A stretch of DNA of 64,000 bases from Macrothele yani (GCA_039090855.1 CM077011.1:21701001-21765000); one strand, 5' to 3'; positions 10,581 through 21,355 are shown, counted from the first letter of the stretch. Numbers and translations: made by a program. Notes: a model not told the origin generated them from the letters alone.

Positions 10581-11063
10581 GTAAATAGTAACACTCACTG
10601 TACTAGTGATCCGATATATTGGCGTAGGAAGTAGACTCATTAGCGTTTCCAAGCTTTCGCACATCAACCATATGGCTTTTTCAAGGAAGTTAGACAGAAA
10701 CTGCAACTGAAAAATAGAACGCATTAACAATTTGAACGCGGAAAACTTGACTTGACAATAATAGGAACGGCGTTATATTCATTTAAAGATATAGCGCATC
10801 ACTTTGGTTGCACGCGCGGTATCCTGGTTATATTCATTTAAAGATATGCGTCGTATCTTTAAATGAATATAACGTCTTATCTATCGTTGTCAAGTCAAGT
10901 TTTTGGCTTTCAAATTGTTAATACGTTTTTTTTTTCAGTTGCAGTTTCTGTCTAACTTCCTTGAAAAAGCCATCTGGTTGATGTGCGAAAGCTTGGAAAC
11001 GCTAATGTGTCTACTTCCTACGCCAAAAAATCGGATCACTAGTACAGTGTTACTTTACTACTT
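10581..11063. mobile_element. 480-bp palindromic foldback element
   Basis: The left arm (about 10581-10770) and right arm (about 10876-11063) are inverted copies close to 190 bp long. They share CTGTACTAGTGATCCGAT, GGAAGTAGAC, AAGCTTTCGCACATCAACC and AACTTGACTTGAC. The short centre holds two direct copies of GTTATATTCATTTAAAGATA, with a third copy inverted. There is no coding content. Its ends and the AAAAGCCATCTGGTTGATG word link it to the element at 7511-8315. Confidence 0.85.
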
Positions 11064-11127
11064 AATTGCTGTACTGTTCCTCGTTATCTACTAGCGAATG
11101 CAATGGTATACTTAAGAGGAAAGAAAA

Positions 11128-12013
11128 GTGTTAACGTTTAGTTTACTCGAAGCGAGCCCCAAATCCAGTGTATGTTTCACTCTTCTTCCAGGGGTGATTT
11201 CTGGTGCCTGGATTGTTGCCCGTTGGGCGCAGGACATGTTAGTTTGTTCAGTGTCGGGTTCTGTTCCCATACCGACCGAGTGCGTGACCACAGCGCAGTT
11301 CAATACTGGGGCCAGTAGTAGCATCAATGTTCGGACAGTTAAACGCTCACTGTGTTCTATCGGGTTTCGAAGCCAACGATACACCCGGGTGCCATTGCTG
11401 ACCTGGCGACACAAGGCTGTGCTCCTCATCTGGGCTCGGGAAGACCACCATTGGAGACAAGATGACTGAAAACATGTATCCTGGTCCGACCAATCGCGGT
11501 AACAACTGATTCATGCAGATGGCTTACTCTTCCTGAGGCAATAACTCCAAGACGCAATAGATCCCGTATTCCTGTAAGAAGAGTGTAGGCCGGTGGTAGC
11601 TCTGTTATGGTGTGAGGTGCTTTCAACTGGCACGCATTAGGACCCATTATACTTCTGTAGACAGCTTTGACCGGTGTAACCATCCTTGGAGATCATTTGC
11701 ACCCGTTCATATCATGTCATGTAACCACTCCGACGGGTGCCCCCTCTTTGAACACAACAATGCGCCACCACACACGTCTATCGTCGCTCGATAATGACTC
11801 CAGGAACATTCCACGGAGTTTGGCATCCTGACATGGATCCCCTTTTTCGCCGAACACATTTGGAATGCTATTCAATGTGCCATCAATTCCAGCAATCCTC
11901 CACCTGCTAATAATATGGAATTGTGGGACGCTATTCAGGAAGCCATGATATACACATACTACAGAGAGCATGTGGATAAGATTCCCCGGCAGGTTGCTGC
12001 TGTTATCCGATAG
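11128..12013 (+). pseudogene. Tc1-like transposase, family D, heavily decayed
   Basis: Recognisable in order: INVRTVKRSLCSIGFRSQR (second helix-turn-helix and linker), AREDHHWRQDD just ahead of a WSD motif with stops, FEHNNAPPHT where the second catalytic Asp should be (Asn instead), and a C-terminus ending DKIPRQVAAVIR before the stop at 12011-12013. There are many frame changes. I could not fix the terminal repeats, so only the coding relic is given. Confidence 0.7.
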
Positions 12014-12430
12014 CGAGGAAGACTAATGCGCTCTTAGAGAGGTGCCCCAGCCTTTTAAGCACTTCAGTGAATAAATAGTTGCTTGGCACCCATTCATGAG
12101 CATCCAAACTTATACGGACTCAATTTCTGGAATTTACGGCCTTTGATTCCTACTCAGGAAAGAAACCAGAGCCGTCACCCTGTACCTCTGGGATTCTGCC
12201 ACAACAGACTTTCAAATTTCCGGGAGCTTTATCCTTCCTATTATAGGAATCTGAATCGCACAGGCTTACCTTTTTTATAGTTCAAAGGCTTATCGTGTTC
12301 AAGTATGAGAACGAGGATTCTTTCCAATGACTTCCTAGAGTTGAAAAATGAAGCACGGGCTACCTTTCTACAGGTTATCATAATGAAACTATAAGACACA
12401 GGAATTCTACCAACTCACACACCTCGATGA

Positions 12431-12666
12431 GCCGCCCCGGTGGCGCAGTGGTCTAAGGCGTTGGCCTCTGATCATTCGTCCGTAAGGGGTCCGGGTTCGA
12501 ATCCCGGTCAGGCATGGATGTTGTGCTTGTCTTACGGCACTGGCTCTCTCCCTTCCCTGGAACCAGTGACCCTAAATTAGGGACGGGCGACTGCTTATAG
12601 CCCATTGAGTTGCTCACGGTGGTCGTTAAACCTCCAATCCAAAAAAAAAAAAAAAAAAAAAAAAAA
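12431..12666 (+). mobile_element. tRNA-derived SINE (family 1), full length
   Basis: The head is tRNA-like with a perfect RNA polymerase III A box, TGGCGCAGTGG (12441-12451), and B box, GGTTCGAATCC (12494-12504). The GGTCTAAGGCG run is typical of leucine-type tRNAs. A roughly 130-bp body and a pure A tail of about 27 follow (ending 12666). ACACCTCGATGAGCC occurs at 12419-12433 and 12667-12681, a 15-bp target-site duplication that overlaps the first bases of the head. The element is dispersed by LINE machinery. The second copy of this family is split across 21072-21111 and 34974-35157. Confidence 0.93.
12441..12504 (+). promoter_or_regulatory. internal RNA polymerase III promoter (A and B boxes) of SINE family 1
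   Basis: A box TGGCGCAGTGG and B box GGTTCGAATCC, both matching consensus exactly, lie 43 bases apart edge to edge, within the normal spacing for a tRNA promoter with a variable arm. Confidence 0.85.
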
Positions 12667-12822
12667 ACACCTCGATGAGCCATTCTATTATGACCACCCC
12701 CTGCCTAGAGAAATGAGCTCGCTTCGAGACCAAACGGTGGCGCAGGTGAAGTTCACAGGGTAGTTAGTATATATACATACAACCCGAAGACCAGCTTTCG
12801 GTTAGTAGTGCTCGGAGTCAGA

Positions 12823-13820
12823 ATGGGAAAAGATGCCGATTTATCGGAGTTTGATAAAGGAAAAATTGTGATGGCGCGGCGACTCAGAACTACGACCTCG
12901 GAAACGGCGCGGTTTGTGGGTTGTTGACGTGCCGCTGTAGTGAGCACGTATCACAAAAGGTGCACAGATGGCCAAACGACGAACCGGGGTTCAGCCGTGT
13001 GTCGTCCGCAGCTCACTAATGCCAGACGGGAGCGGAGAACGTCTCGCATTGTTCACAGCGACCGCAGGGTTACAGTGTGACAAATCACCCGCAGCTACAA
13101 CTGTGGTGATCAGGGCAATGTGTTACAGCACACAGTTCATCGCAGCTTTCTGCGCATGGGCCTGCGCGTAACCGAAGACTCAGCCGGGTCAATATGCTCA
13201 CTACACGTCATCGCCAACAATGCGTGAAACGGGCCCAAGATCATTAAGATTGGACCGTGGATGATTGGAAGAAAGTGGCCTGGTCTGATTAATCAAGATT
13301 CCTGGTGCGTCATGTAGACGGCCGAATGCTGATATGCCGATTATCAACGGAGGCTATGGAACCTGGATGCACTGTTGGGAGGAGACAGGCCGGCGGCGAC
13401 GGTGTTATGCTGCGGGCGATGTTTTCTGGGGGCACTTTAGGCCCCATTATCCCAATAGCCGAATCCTTGACAGCTGCCAGGTATCTGAACATCGTTGCGG
13501 ACTAAGTTCACCCATTCATGGCAAATGTATTCCCTGCTGGGGATGCCCAACCAACAGGATAATGCGCCATGCCACACTGCCAGAATTGTCAAAGAGTGAT
13601 TCGAGGAACATGCTGGTGAATTTCTGTTAATAACCTGGCCTCCAAATGCACCTGACATGAACCCAATCGAACATTTTTGGTTCGACTTGGAAAAGCGGGG
13701 TCGCCCTAAATTATCACCACCACCCCGAAATGTACGGTAACTGGAAGACCTGCTGTTGACATTACGTCACAATTTACCCCAAGATATCTATCGTCAGCTC
13801 ATCGAATCGATGTCTCGATG
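12823..13820 (+). pseudogene. Tc1-like transposase, family E, broken
   Basis: The ATG at 12823 starts MGKDADLSEFDKGKIVMARR, a helix-turn-helix N-terminus, with a stop after ETARFVGC. Further on, WMIGRKWPGL and a stop replace the W-S-D-E region (first Asp codon followed by a stop near 13292). QQDNAPCHT (about 13550-13580) keeps the second Asp, and PDMNPIEHFW (13650-13680) keeps the Glu. The end IESMSR is followed by TGA at 13818-13820. At least three frame changes and several stops occur. Family E is present again at 58812-59735. Confidence 0.85.
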
Positions 13821-13860
13821 AGTGGCCGCTGTTTTTGTGCAAATGGGATGTTTTTACAGC

Positions 13861-14095
13861 TTCTTAGGTAAGTGGTCATGATGTAGTGGTTCATCGGTGT
13901 GTAAGACATTTTAATTTCCTTCCTGTTAAAATATGGTTGAAATACAGCTTATTAGTAAGTAGGCATGATGTAGTGGCTCATCGATCTGTAAGACATATTA
14001 ATTTCCTTCCTGTTGAAATATGGTTGAAATACAGCTTATTAGTGGGCATCATCGGTGTGTAAGACATTTAATTTTTACACTGTTGAAATATGTGA
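13861..14095. repeat. ~100-bp tandem repeat overlapping the family E right end
   Basis: Two and a half copies of a unit running GGTCATGATGTAGTGG, TAAGACATTTTAATTTCCTTCCTGTT, GAAATACAGCTTATTAGT. The first unit contains the right inverted repeat of the family E transposon. The flank and transposon end were therefore amplified together after insertion. Confidence 0.75.
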
Positions 14096-14708
14096 CGTGA
14101 AGCTGCCTTTAAACGTGTCCTGCAGCTTAAGACTGAGTTATATGGCTATCTTCTAACAGATCACACCGGTTGAATTAAGAGAAGCTAATGCCAACTGATA
14201 TATCATAGATGACGCTGCCTTCAAATTGTTTCGCTCAGTTGAAATCATGCCATTAAATGGCATTTAAACGTTTTCCCAGATACAATATGAGTACGGGATT
14301 ACCTTTAATTGGTGTTCCCCTGATGAAACTGGAGATATGGGTATGCTTTTCCACGATTTCTCCAATTGAAGTTTGCGATATGGTGCTATGGCTCAAATAG
14401 TCATGCGCACTTAAAATGTGTGGCCGGATGCTAACATCAAGCGTTTTTCTCAGATGGAATATCTGAAATACCAGACATGAGACTACTTTCAAGTATTCTT
14501 TCCAACGTAAAATGTGAGACATTCGACAGTCCCCGGTAGAAATGTAGCACATGAGACAGTATCCCAAATGCTTTTGGCAGTTGCGATAGTTCCATTTTGT
14601 TTTGTTCGGTGGAAATACGATACCTTCCTGCCTTAACAAGTTTACCTTTTAAAAGCCATTAAGAATTAGCAACATATAGCCCCAAACAAGCTTTGTTTTA
14701 AATTTTAT
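14096..14708. other. unassigned stretch
   Basis: A 128-codon minus-strand open frame (14253-14639) is present, but it has no recognisable motif and no second copy here. I do not call it a gene. Nothing else was recognised. Confidence 0.4.
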
Positions 14709-14872
14709 CAAATAAATAAATCCATCGCTCTTTCCTCATTAAGCAAAGCACGGCAACTGAAAAATTATTATTTTCGGCCGCCGTGGGGGAATCGAATCCC
14801 GAATCTCTCGATATCTGGCCGGTGCGTTGCTTAACATGGAAGGAGCGATGGATTTATTTATTCAACTTTTAT
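14709..14872. mobile_element. short MITE enclosing a tRNA-like segment
   Basis: The ends AATAAATAAATCCATCGCTC (about 14711) and GAGCGATGGATTTATTTATT (ending 14872) are inverted copies. Pairing continues into TCATTAAGCAA / TTGCTTAACATGGA. Between them the minus strand reads GTTAAGCAACGCACCGG and GGGATTCGATTCCCC, which look like the D-arm side and B box of a tRNA. The tRNA-like part is degenerate. Confidence 0.6.
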
Positions 14873-15792
14873 TTGGATGATTTTCACCTTAAATTTTATT
14901 GTTGGGAAGAAGATATAGTCAAAACGCAAGAAAATGCATTACTCATTTGATCATCATTCTGATGAGAAAATACTTCACACTCAAGATACTAAGTCATGAT
15001 ATTTTGCATCATACCTTTTACAGAGTTTAAACCAACAAAATTTCAGCAAAAGAATGTTTCTTGCGGCTCTGAAAAATTGGAATGAAACTACAAACAGGAG
15101 TGGATAACGAAAAAGAAAAAGGAAAAGGGAAGAGAGAAAAGTAAAATACAAACAAACCCTCCGACGCTTTGCGTCCGAGTCGGAAGAAAAACATGTGGCG
15201 AGAATTCCATGAAAAAGCAACGAGAATGAAACAAAAAAAAAACTTGTAAAGTATGTTTTAGGAAGTCCATGAAGTTCAAACAATCGATCGAAACCCACTT
15301 CTAAGAAGGTAAGTGTTACTAGAAAAGCTGCATTTTATGCAAGAACGGCGGAAGCTTATTTTTCCTTCTTTTTTTTTTTTAGTTATTTTTTAAGAGCATA
15401 ACGTCAGAGAAGAAAAGACGCGTTCCACTTTGGAAAATTAATAACTAAAGTTAATTTCTGAGCGTTGGTTACCTGATGTTAAGGAGATAATGAAACGCTG
15501 GTTTGTTGAATACCTAAATTTCCTCAAAGCTAGTTTTTTTGTTTTTTTTAAGAAAGGTGTCTGACAGTCTTCTGTGAAATGTGTGTCTCAGCCAAATCAT
15601 AAGTCGCAAAAAAGTAGGAAACCCGTTGTAACGTAAAAGTATGTAATTTATTTAATACCCCGTTTTTGTTTAATGTCTCTTATCTAAATGTTTGGCTAAC
15701 TCTCGTTATACTTTCTGAACTTGACGTCAAGTTGGAATTACCAGGAGTTTATATATTTTTGGCACAACTGACCAGTGAAAGATCTTACAGTA
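14873..15792. other. AT-rich stretch, nothing recognised
   Basis: Minus-strand frames near 14981-15298 are low-complexity Phe/Leu-rich readings of A-rich DNA. No motif or repeat was identified. Confidence 0.45.
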
Positions 15793-15840
15793 TTTCTGTG
15801 GACCTCCCATGCCAAAAATGGCGTGGGAGGTCCACAGAAA
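15793..15840. repeat. 22-bp perfect-type hairpin at a mariner break point
   Basis: TTTCTGTGGACCTCCCATG (from 15793) pairs with the complement ending at 15840 with a single mismatch over 22 bp and a four-base AAAA loop. Mariner homology begins inside the right arm, so the hairpin marks an inversion-type junction at the broken 5' end of that transposase. Confidence 0.8.
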
Positions 15841-16633
15841 ATTCAAATCACTGTCTTTCTTGACTGTCAAGGTGTGGTTCATCAATACATTTCAGAAGGA
15901 CAAACTGTAAACAAAGAATACCACCGGGCAGTTCTTCGTCGCCTAGTAGATGCATGGTGGCGGAAGAGACGCGCTGTGGCAGTAAGGTGACTGGAGGTGT
16001 CATCATGACCATGGTCGGGTACATTCGTATCACCTCATTCATGCCATTTCGGCCAGACACCGGATTCACCAAGTAAGGCAAGCCCGACAACCTCCAGATA
16101 CGGCACCTTGTTACTTCTGGCTGCTCCGGAAATTGAAAATGCCTTTGAAGGAATGAAGCCACAGAGGGAATCAAGTAGATCACAATACAGCACCTATTAG
16201 CGATTCCAGGGTCTATCAAAAGTGAAGTTTAGAAGCTCTTAGACACAGAGGAGATCAAGTAATACACAATACAGCACCTATTTGGGATTTTAAGGGCTAA
16301 CGCAAGTAACGTTTACAAGCTATTAGACACAAAGCAGATCAAGTAGAATACGATAGAGCACGCATTGGGGATTCCAAGGGCTATCAGAAGGGACGTTTAC
16401 ATGCTGTTAGACACAGAGGAGATCAAGTAGAACGCGATGTATCCCCTATTGGCGATTCCAAGGTCAGTCACAAGTGAAGTTTACAATCTGTTAGACACAG
16501 AGGATATCAAATGGAACACGATACAGCACATATTGGCGATTCCTAGAAGTAACTTCAAAAATGTTATGATCAGTGGACGGAACGCTGCAACAAGTGTGTA
16601 GCGTCAGTAGGTGCTTACTTTGAACATAATTAG
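15836..16633 (+). pseudogene. mariner transposase, 5'-truncated, C-terminus tandemly expanded
   Basis: The order matches the catalytic half of a DD34D mariner transposase: ITVFLDCQGVVHQYISEGQ and TVNKEYHRAVLRRL (15838-15945), HHDHGRVHS with the second catalytic Asp (about 16003-16030), then APCYFWLLRKLKMPLKE (about 16105-16155). The third catalytic Asp of APCDF has become Tyr; I count 34 residues between the two positions. The next segment, DTEEIK..NTIQ..LAIP, is repeated 4.7 times in frame as an 84-bp array (16160-16551). It then runs into the conserved tail CYDQWTERCNKCVASVGAYF and a stop at 16633. The N-terminal DNA-binding half is missing and there are frame breaks. Confidence 0.8.
16160..16551. 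repeat. 84-bp tandem repeat derived from mariner coding sequence
   Basis: Unit starts (CACAGAGG or variant) are at 16160, 16244, 16328, 16412 and 16496, exactly 84 bp apart with no indels. All units stay in the frame of the mariner C-terminus (28 codons). A stop (TAG or TAA) sits after ATCAAG in the first four units; the last unit has TGG at that codon. Confidence 0.92.
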
Positions 16634-17043
16634 GAAAGCAACACAATAGGTTACCTATGTTTTTTTCCTGCTCTTAGGGCGGATGCTATTTGATAAAACC
16701 TTGCATGAATGACGAGGAACCAAGGGCTACCACAAGTGAAGTTCACAAAGCTGTTTTGTTGTATTCGTTCGTGAAGGATTTCTGCATTATCTTATATACC
16801 TCCTTATATCCTCAGAGTATCTAATATCTGAAACAGGATTCAAAGGGGAAAAGAGTTCCAGGGAATCACACAGGCGTTGTTTTCATAATGTGAAAAAGTC
16901 TTTATTAGCCACGACTATCGCAAGGGGAACAGAGGTGTGATAAGCACTCTAATATTACCAGAGATCACGTCAAAAAGCAGTATTACTGAATTATCCTCGG
17001 AATGAAAGCAAATGTATGTTAGGCATAGATAGTACCTAGTATA
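16634..17043. other. spacer between mariner and Tc1 F
   Basis: Nothing recognised. No terminal repeat of the mariner was found after its stop. Confidence 0.45.
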
Positions 17044-18246
17044 CACTGAAGAGCAATTGAATTAAAGATACCTGTCTAGTAACGTGTAGCACCACCTTTC
17101 GCCCTGATGACGGCGGTCGATTCGTCTCGGCATGGACTCGACAAGACACCGGAGCCGTTAGGAAGCCATGCGGATCCACGACCCCTTAACAAGATCCCAC
17201 AGTTCACGAAGATTTGATGGAGGGGGTTAGAGCCTCGAACATCTCTCTCGATGGCATCCCAGATGTGCTCGATGGGATTGAGGTCAAGTGACCTAGCTGG
17301 CCAAGGAAGCGAGGTCACGTCAGCAGTGGAGTGTTCATCCTACCATTCGGATGCAATTCGGGAGCTTGTTGCAGGATGAGATCCCCAGTGGGATGTTGAA
17401 GACACACAAACGGGAGCAAATGTTCGTCCAGGATATCCCGGTAACGTTGACCTGTGAGGGACAATGTCACACGTACCAGGGGTCCATTTCTGTCCCCGTA
17501 AACAGTCCCCAGACGAGAATGCGACCCCAACCAGCTTGAAGAGTACCCTGCTGGCAAGAAGAATCCATCGCGTCATGTGGTTTGCGACATACTCGTATCC
17601 TGCCATCCGCATGTACCAACGTGAATCTCTACTCATCAGTTCAGGTATTATTTTTCCACATGCCTAGCGTCCAGTGGCGATGTTCCGGCGCCCATGCTAA
17701 TCTTTGCACCCTGTGATGGGCGGTCAGCAGCGGTACCGTCGTGGGACGATGGCTTCTGTACCCCATAGCGAGGATATGGTTCTGGATGGTGTGGCTGCTA
17801 ACACGTTTTTGTGCACCAGCGTTAAATTGCCGAGTGATTTCTTGCACTGTAGCCCGTCTATCCGCTGTTACAATACGAGCTAGTCGAAGACGACCCCGCT
17901 CATTCACACGCTGTTGTCCACGGCAGTTGGCCCTTGCAGGGATGGTTTTACCGGATTCGATGTACTGACGGTGCACCCGTGACACAGTGGCTGGTGAAAA
18001 TCCCAGTGCCCTCACGACTTCCGAGATGGAGTGACTCATTCGTCGGGCACCGACAATTTGCCCACGATCAAATGCGATTAGATCCTTCGTCTTACCTATA
18101 CTGCGTCCGACTCTTACCGATTCCCGTCGCATCACTCCTTATATTATTGGATCGCTGCATACGTCATGTCGTTTCCGTTCACAGGGCCGCCCACAGCTCT
18201 ACATTTGCATAACGCCAGCTGTCTCTAATTCAATTGCTCTTCAGTG
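17044..18246 (-). mobile_element. Tc1-like element, family F, minus-strand copy
   Basis: Ends CACTGAAGAGCAATTGAATT at 17044 and the complement AATTCAATTGCTCTTCAGTG ending at 18246, flanked by TA. The second copy lies at 46821-48024 in the opposite orientation. Confidence 0.93.
17076..18132 (-). pseudogene. Tc1-like transposase, family F, lacking the second catalytic Asp
   Basis: The ATG at 18132 starts MRRESVRVGRSIGKTKDL. The frame is open for 163 codons through two helix-turn-helix segments (SISEVVRALGFSPATVSRVH and EITRQFNAGAQKRVSSHTI), then stops just before the W-T-D-E motif. In the catalytic half, LQQ is followed directly by APELHPNG. The + strand copy reads QQDNAAPEL here, so nine bases encoding Asp-Asn-Ala are deleted. 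NPIEHIWDAIERDVR keeps the Glu. The C-terminus IRAKGGATRY ends at 17076. Confidence 0.88.
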
Positions 18247-19149
18247 TATTTTCATAGTTACAGGAAGAGGTACTTCGTGTAGCTATGAAAATACACATAT
18301 ATGCTTTTATTTAGTTTTTACAGAAGATTTTTGATTGCGGAAAAGCCATCAGTAGTAAGTATCTTTGAAATGATGGGTATGATGCATACGTTAATGTTAT
18401 TAGTAACACCAATAAAAATGCTAGTGCAAAGGTTTACCTGTTAGAGTCGCATGTAAAATTTGGAAAGTTCAGCAAGGTGACACTACATCTCTAACAGTCT
18501 TCAATTAGAGAATATATCGTTCAATAAATGAACTGGGAAGATAACAGAAAATGATTAACGAAAAGCATATATATCCACTTTCGGTTTGCTAACGAAATGC
18601 CATTTTTCCATTTTTGTAAATACCTGTGTCGTACCTTCTCAGGTATTGACAAAAATGGTTCAGCGCGTTCGAAACGTGGATATAAGCAACATGGTCTAAA
18701 CACGTTATAAAAAATTCCAGAAAAGGGATTAAAGGTGAACTTATAGGAAATAAAATTGATGTACACTGATTTTATGAGCATTAAAGTTGCATCTATTATA
18801 GAAAACATATCAAGCCAAGACCATTTCGACAAAGAAATTAATAAGTGTTTAAAACTTGACTGAAGCGAATTTGGAATAAGTACAGACATCGGAAAAATAT
18901 GAGAAGAAATGGTCATTTTATTTGGTGGGAGATAATTTAAAACGTTTATTTGTAAAATATTTGTACATAAGAATGTATCAAAGTATAAAAATTCTAAATT
19001 ATTTTTAAACAGAAATACGTCGTAATTACAATTACCAGCATAAAATGCTATGAAAGAAAATTGAGATCGGAGTCACCTAGAGACAAAATTTGCATAAAAC
19101 AGCGGCGTAAAGTTTTGACCACGTCCTTCTATGTAGAAATGTCACTGTG
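18247..19149. other. AT-rich stretch, nothing recognised
   Basis: A 131-codon minus-strand frame (18521-18916) has no recognisable motif. No repeat or RNA gene was seen. Confidence 0.45.
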
Positions 19150-20015
19150 TGGCTTTGATGCAGAGAACTGGTTTATTACTAACCATGGTTTTTGGGGTTA
19201 GCTCTGGAAATTCTAATTGATACTGAAAAAGGGGAAAATTACAGCAAATTCTGGAAATAAAACCCGAAGCAGGCGGCTATGCAAGCTGACAAAACACTCC
19301 AAAAGCACTATTATCGGAATGGCAAAACAAACAGGAGCATGTCCAAATACACGGCAGTATTGCAAGCCCCTGTGGTACCAAGAACGACGAGGTATGTGTT
19401 AAAACACTCCAAATACTTAGAATAGCATAACGCCAAAGGTACACCGACGTTTTTTAAAGAGCATATGGAAGCTAGGATGAAGCTTACTTCTGAAGCCGTA
19501 GCGAATTCCTATCTCTGGAGCAAAGTAGTGTTTACTGATAAAAAAACCCCTTCAACCTAGATGGATCGAATGGTTTCCATTACTACTGCCATGACACTAT
19601 TGACGTACCCACCTTGCTATTCAAGCGAGTGCAAAGGAGTGGGTCAGTTATGATTTGGGCTGGCATCTCATAACGAAGAAAGAACTTTGTTTCGTAAAAA
19701 AGAAATATAACTCGCTGGGCTATCGTGATATTCCTGGGAACCTTTTTTTTTATTCCATTAAGAGATGAATTAATGGATCCTGATTTAACTTTTGAGCAGG
19801 ATAATGCTCAGTGCATAAACCGAAATCAGCTTCTGAGTGGCTATCTGACAACGGGATTACAGTACTGGATTAGCTATCTCGCAGTCCAGACCTTAATCCG
19901 ATTTCAAGCATATCGGGCATCATGGCACACAAAGTTTATGTTAAAAAGCAATATGACAGGTACTCAAAGCAGCTATAATTGCGGCCTGGCTGAGAATTAC
20001 ACTATAAGGTGTTAA
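19150..20015 (+). pseudogene. Tc1/mariner-superfamily transposase remnant, family G
   Basis: VVFTDKKTPFNLDGSNGFHYY (about 19527-19590) corresponds to the first catalytic motif F-T-D-E-K-x-F-N-L-D-G-x-D-G, with the residue after Asp changed to Lys. GSVMIWAGIS follows at about 19640. LTFEQDNAQC (about 19785-19815) keeps the second Asp. The third motif is blurred (LAVQTLIRFQAYRASWHTKFM). Stops and frame changes are frequent. No terminal repeats were fixed. Confidence 0.72.
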
Positions 20016-21057
20016 AATTTATTAACACTATGCCTTAAGGATTGACTGACGTTCTGAAAGTAAATGGGTGACTTACAAGATTGTAGTCAAACTTAATAGG
20101 CTGTTGTTTTTTACATTTAGAAACTATGATCTCTAACATTTTTCAATTGTTATTCAAGTATACAAACTGTGCAATTATTTTATTATATTTAAATGCAATT
20201 ATGTAGTTGTCAGTTGTTAGACTGATCAACAATGTTTACGCATAGAGTAGCTTGTACTAGGGCGGTTGTTTTTAAGTTTTAAATAAATATTAATATGTAG
20301 GGGATGTGGCCCGTCCTATGACGGAGATAAATTTTTAATTTTAAGCATTTTAAAAAACAAGTCAAATAGAAACTGGATTTCTGTAAGGAGATATAGTAAA
20401 AACTTAGAGCAAGAACTCACTCATGTTAGAAATACAAATTAAATGCTATTTATTTTCGCTTTTCAAAAGACCTCGCGATAAATAACATTTTGTGTGAAAT
20501 ATTTGTGGTTTAACAAATGTAGTTCGCAAATGTGTGATATAGCCGGAACTAAACTGGGCAAATTGTTTTCTTCCAAAACTAACCTTAATAACTTTTACCT
20601 CGATTTTTCACGTTAACTTCCTTTTTCTTTGGAACCCTTGTTATTCTCTTGACCGCTTATTTTAGACTGTCCTATGCGACGGTTAGTTTGAAACTTCATA
20701 CCGAAGCTTTTTCTTCAAAATAATGCGATATTTGGTTTTACAAATCGGAACTATCTAAATTCTCGACAATGAGCTATTGCAGCGACATCTGCTTTTAGAT
20801 GCAATTTTGAGCACTTCGACATCTCAAGATTTCAGTTTGTATTGTGAGTTGGAGCGATTAGATTGATCGATCTTTTGCAAAATGTATAGTATAATCAGCA
20901 CTAAACTCTGAAACTCAAAATAGTAAAACATAATTAAAGAGTACAAATCAATATTCGAATTGCGCTAAATAAAAAAATATACAAACATAACTTGCCGTAA
21001 TATTAAGAATTAAATTCGAATTTCGTAGATCGAATAAATAGAACTCAAGTAATTGAT
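20016..21057. other. AT-rich stretch, nothing recognised
   Basis: No coding frame, repeat or RNA gene was recognised up to the target-site duplication of the split SINE at 21058. Confidence 0.5.
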
Positions 21058-21071
21058 AATCCAATGTTTTT

Positions 21072-21111
21072 GCCGACCCGGTGGCGCAGTGGTCTAAGCG
21101 ATGGCTTCTGA
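21072..21111 (+). mobile_element. SINE family 1, 5' half (split by a LINE dimer)
   Basis: GCCGACCCGG, the A box TGGCGCAGTGG (21082-21092), and GGTCTAAGCG up to TTCTGA. The flank AATCCAATGTTTTT at 21058-21071 recurs at 35158-35171 after the A-tail of the 3' half. This is a 14-bp target-site duplication now 14.1 kb apart, which shows that the two halves are one insertion. The B box is 13.9 kb away, so the polymerase III promoter is broken. Confidence 0.93.
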
Positions 21112-21355
21112 CTGATCAGTCGCATTTTTTCGAGCTCCTGCCAGTATTAGAAGTTTCGTGTGAAGTTTGTGGTTTTTTTTGCGTTTGTTCTTTGACAGTT
21201 CGTGTGTTATTACCTGAGTTCCTTCCTCGCAAGTAGTGAGGCGTACAAGCTGTACGTGCTTATTTTTTCGTTTTTTGCCTGTTCTTGAGTGTTGCAAGCT
21301 GCAACGCTCGAGCCGCGAGGAGTTAGTAGCCGGGCTGGCTACTACCTCCACCAGC

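Larger units (their letters stand above)
12413..13905 (+). mobile_element. Tc1-like element, family E, with a SINE in its left end
   Basis: The left inverted repeat is interrupted: CACACACCTCGATGAGCC before the SINE and ATTCTATTATGACCACC after its second target duplication. Joined in order, these pair with GTGGTCATGATGTAGTGG and TTCATCGGTGTG at 13872-13901. The second family copy at 58812 has the uninterrupted left end (CCCAATGAGTCATTACATTC), which confirms the insertion point. Confidence 0.8.

Noticed and set aside
12431..12520. Functional tRNA gene
   Set aside because: Perfect A and B boxes, but no proper anticodon stem and acceptor pairing. An A tail and target duplication show it is a SINE.
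14253..14639. 128-codon minus-strand frame, with faint zinc-finger-like spacing
   Set aside because: No complete C2H2 unit on either strand, no repeat structure, no second copy. Not supportable as a gene.
18521..18916. 131-codon minus-strand frame
   Set aside because: AT-rich composition, no domain, no neighbouring gene features.
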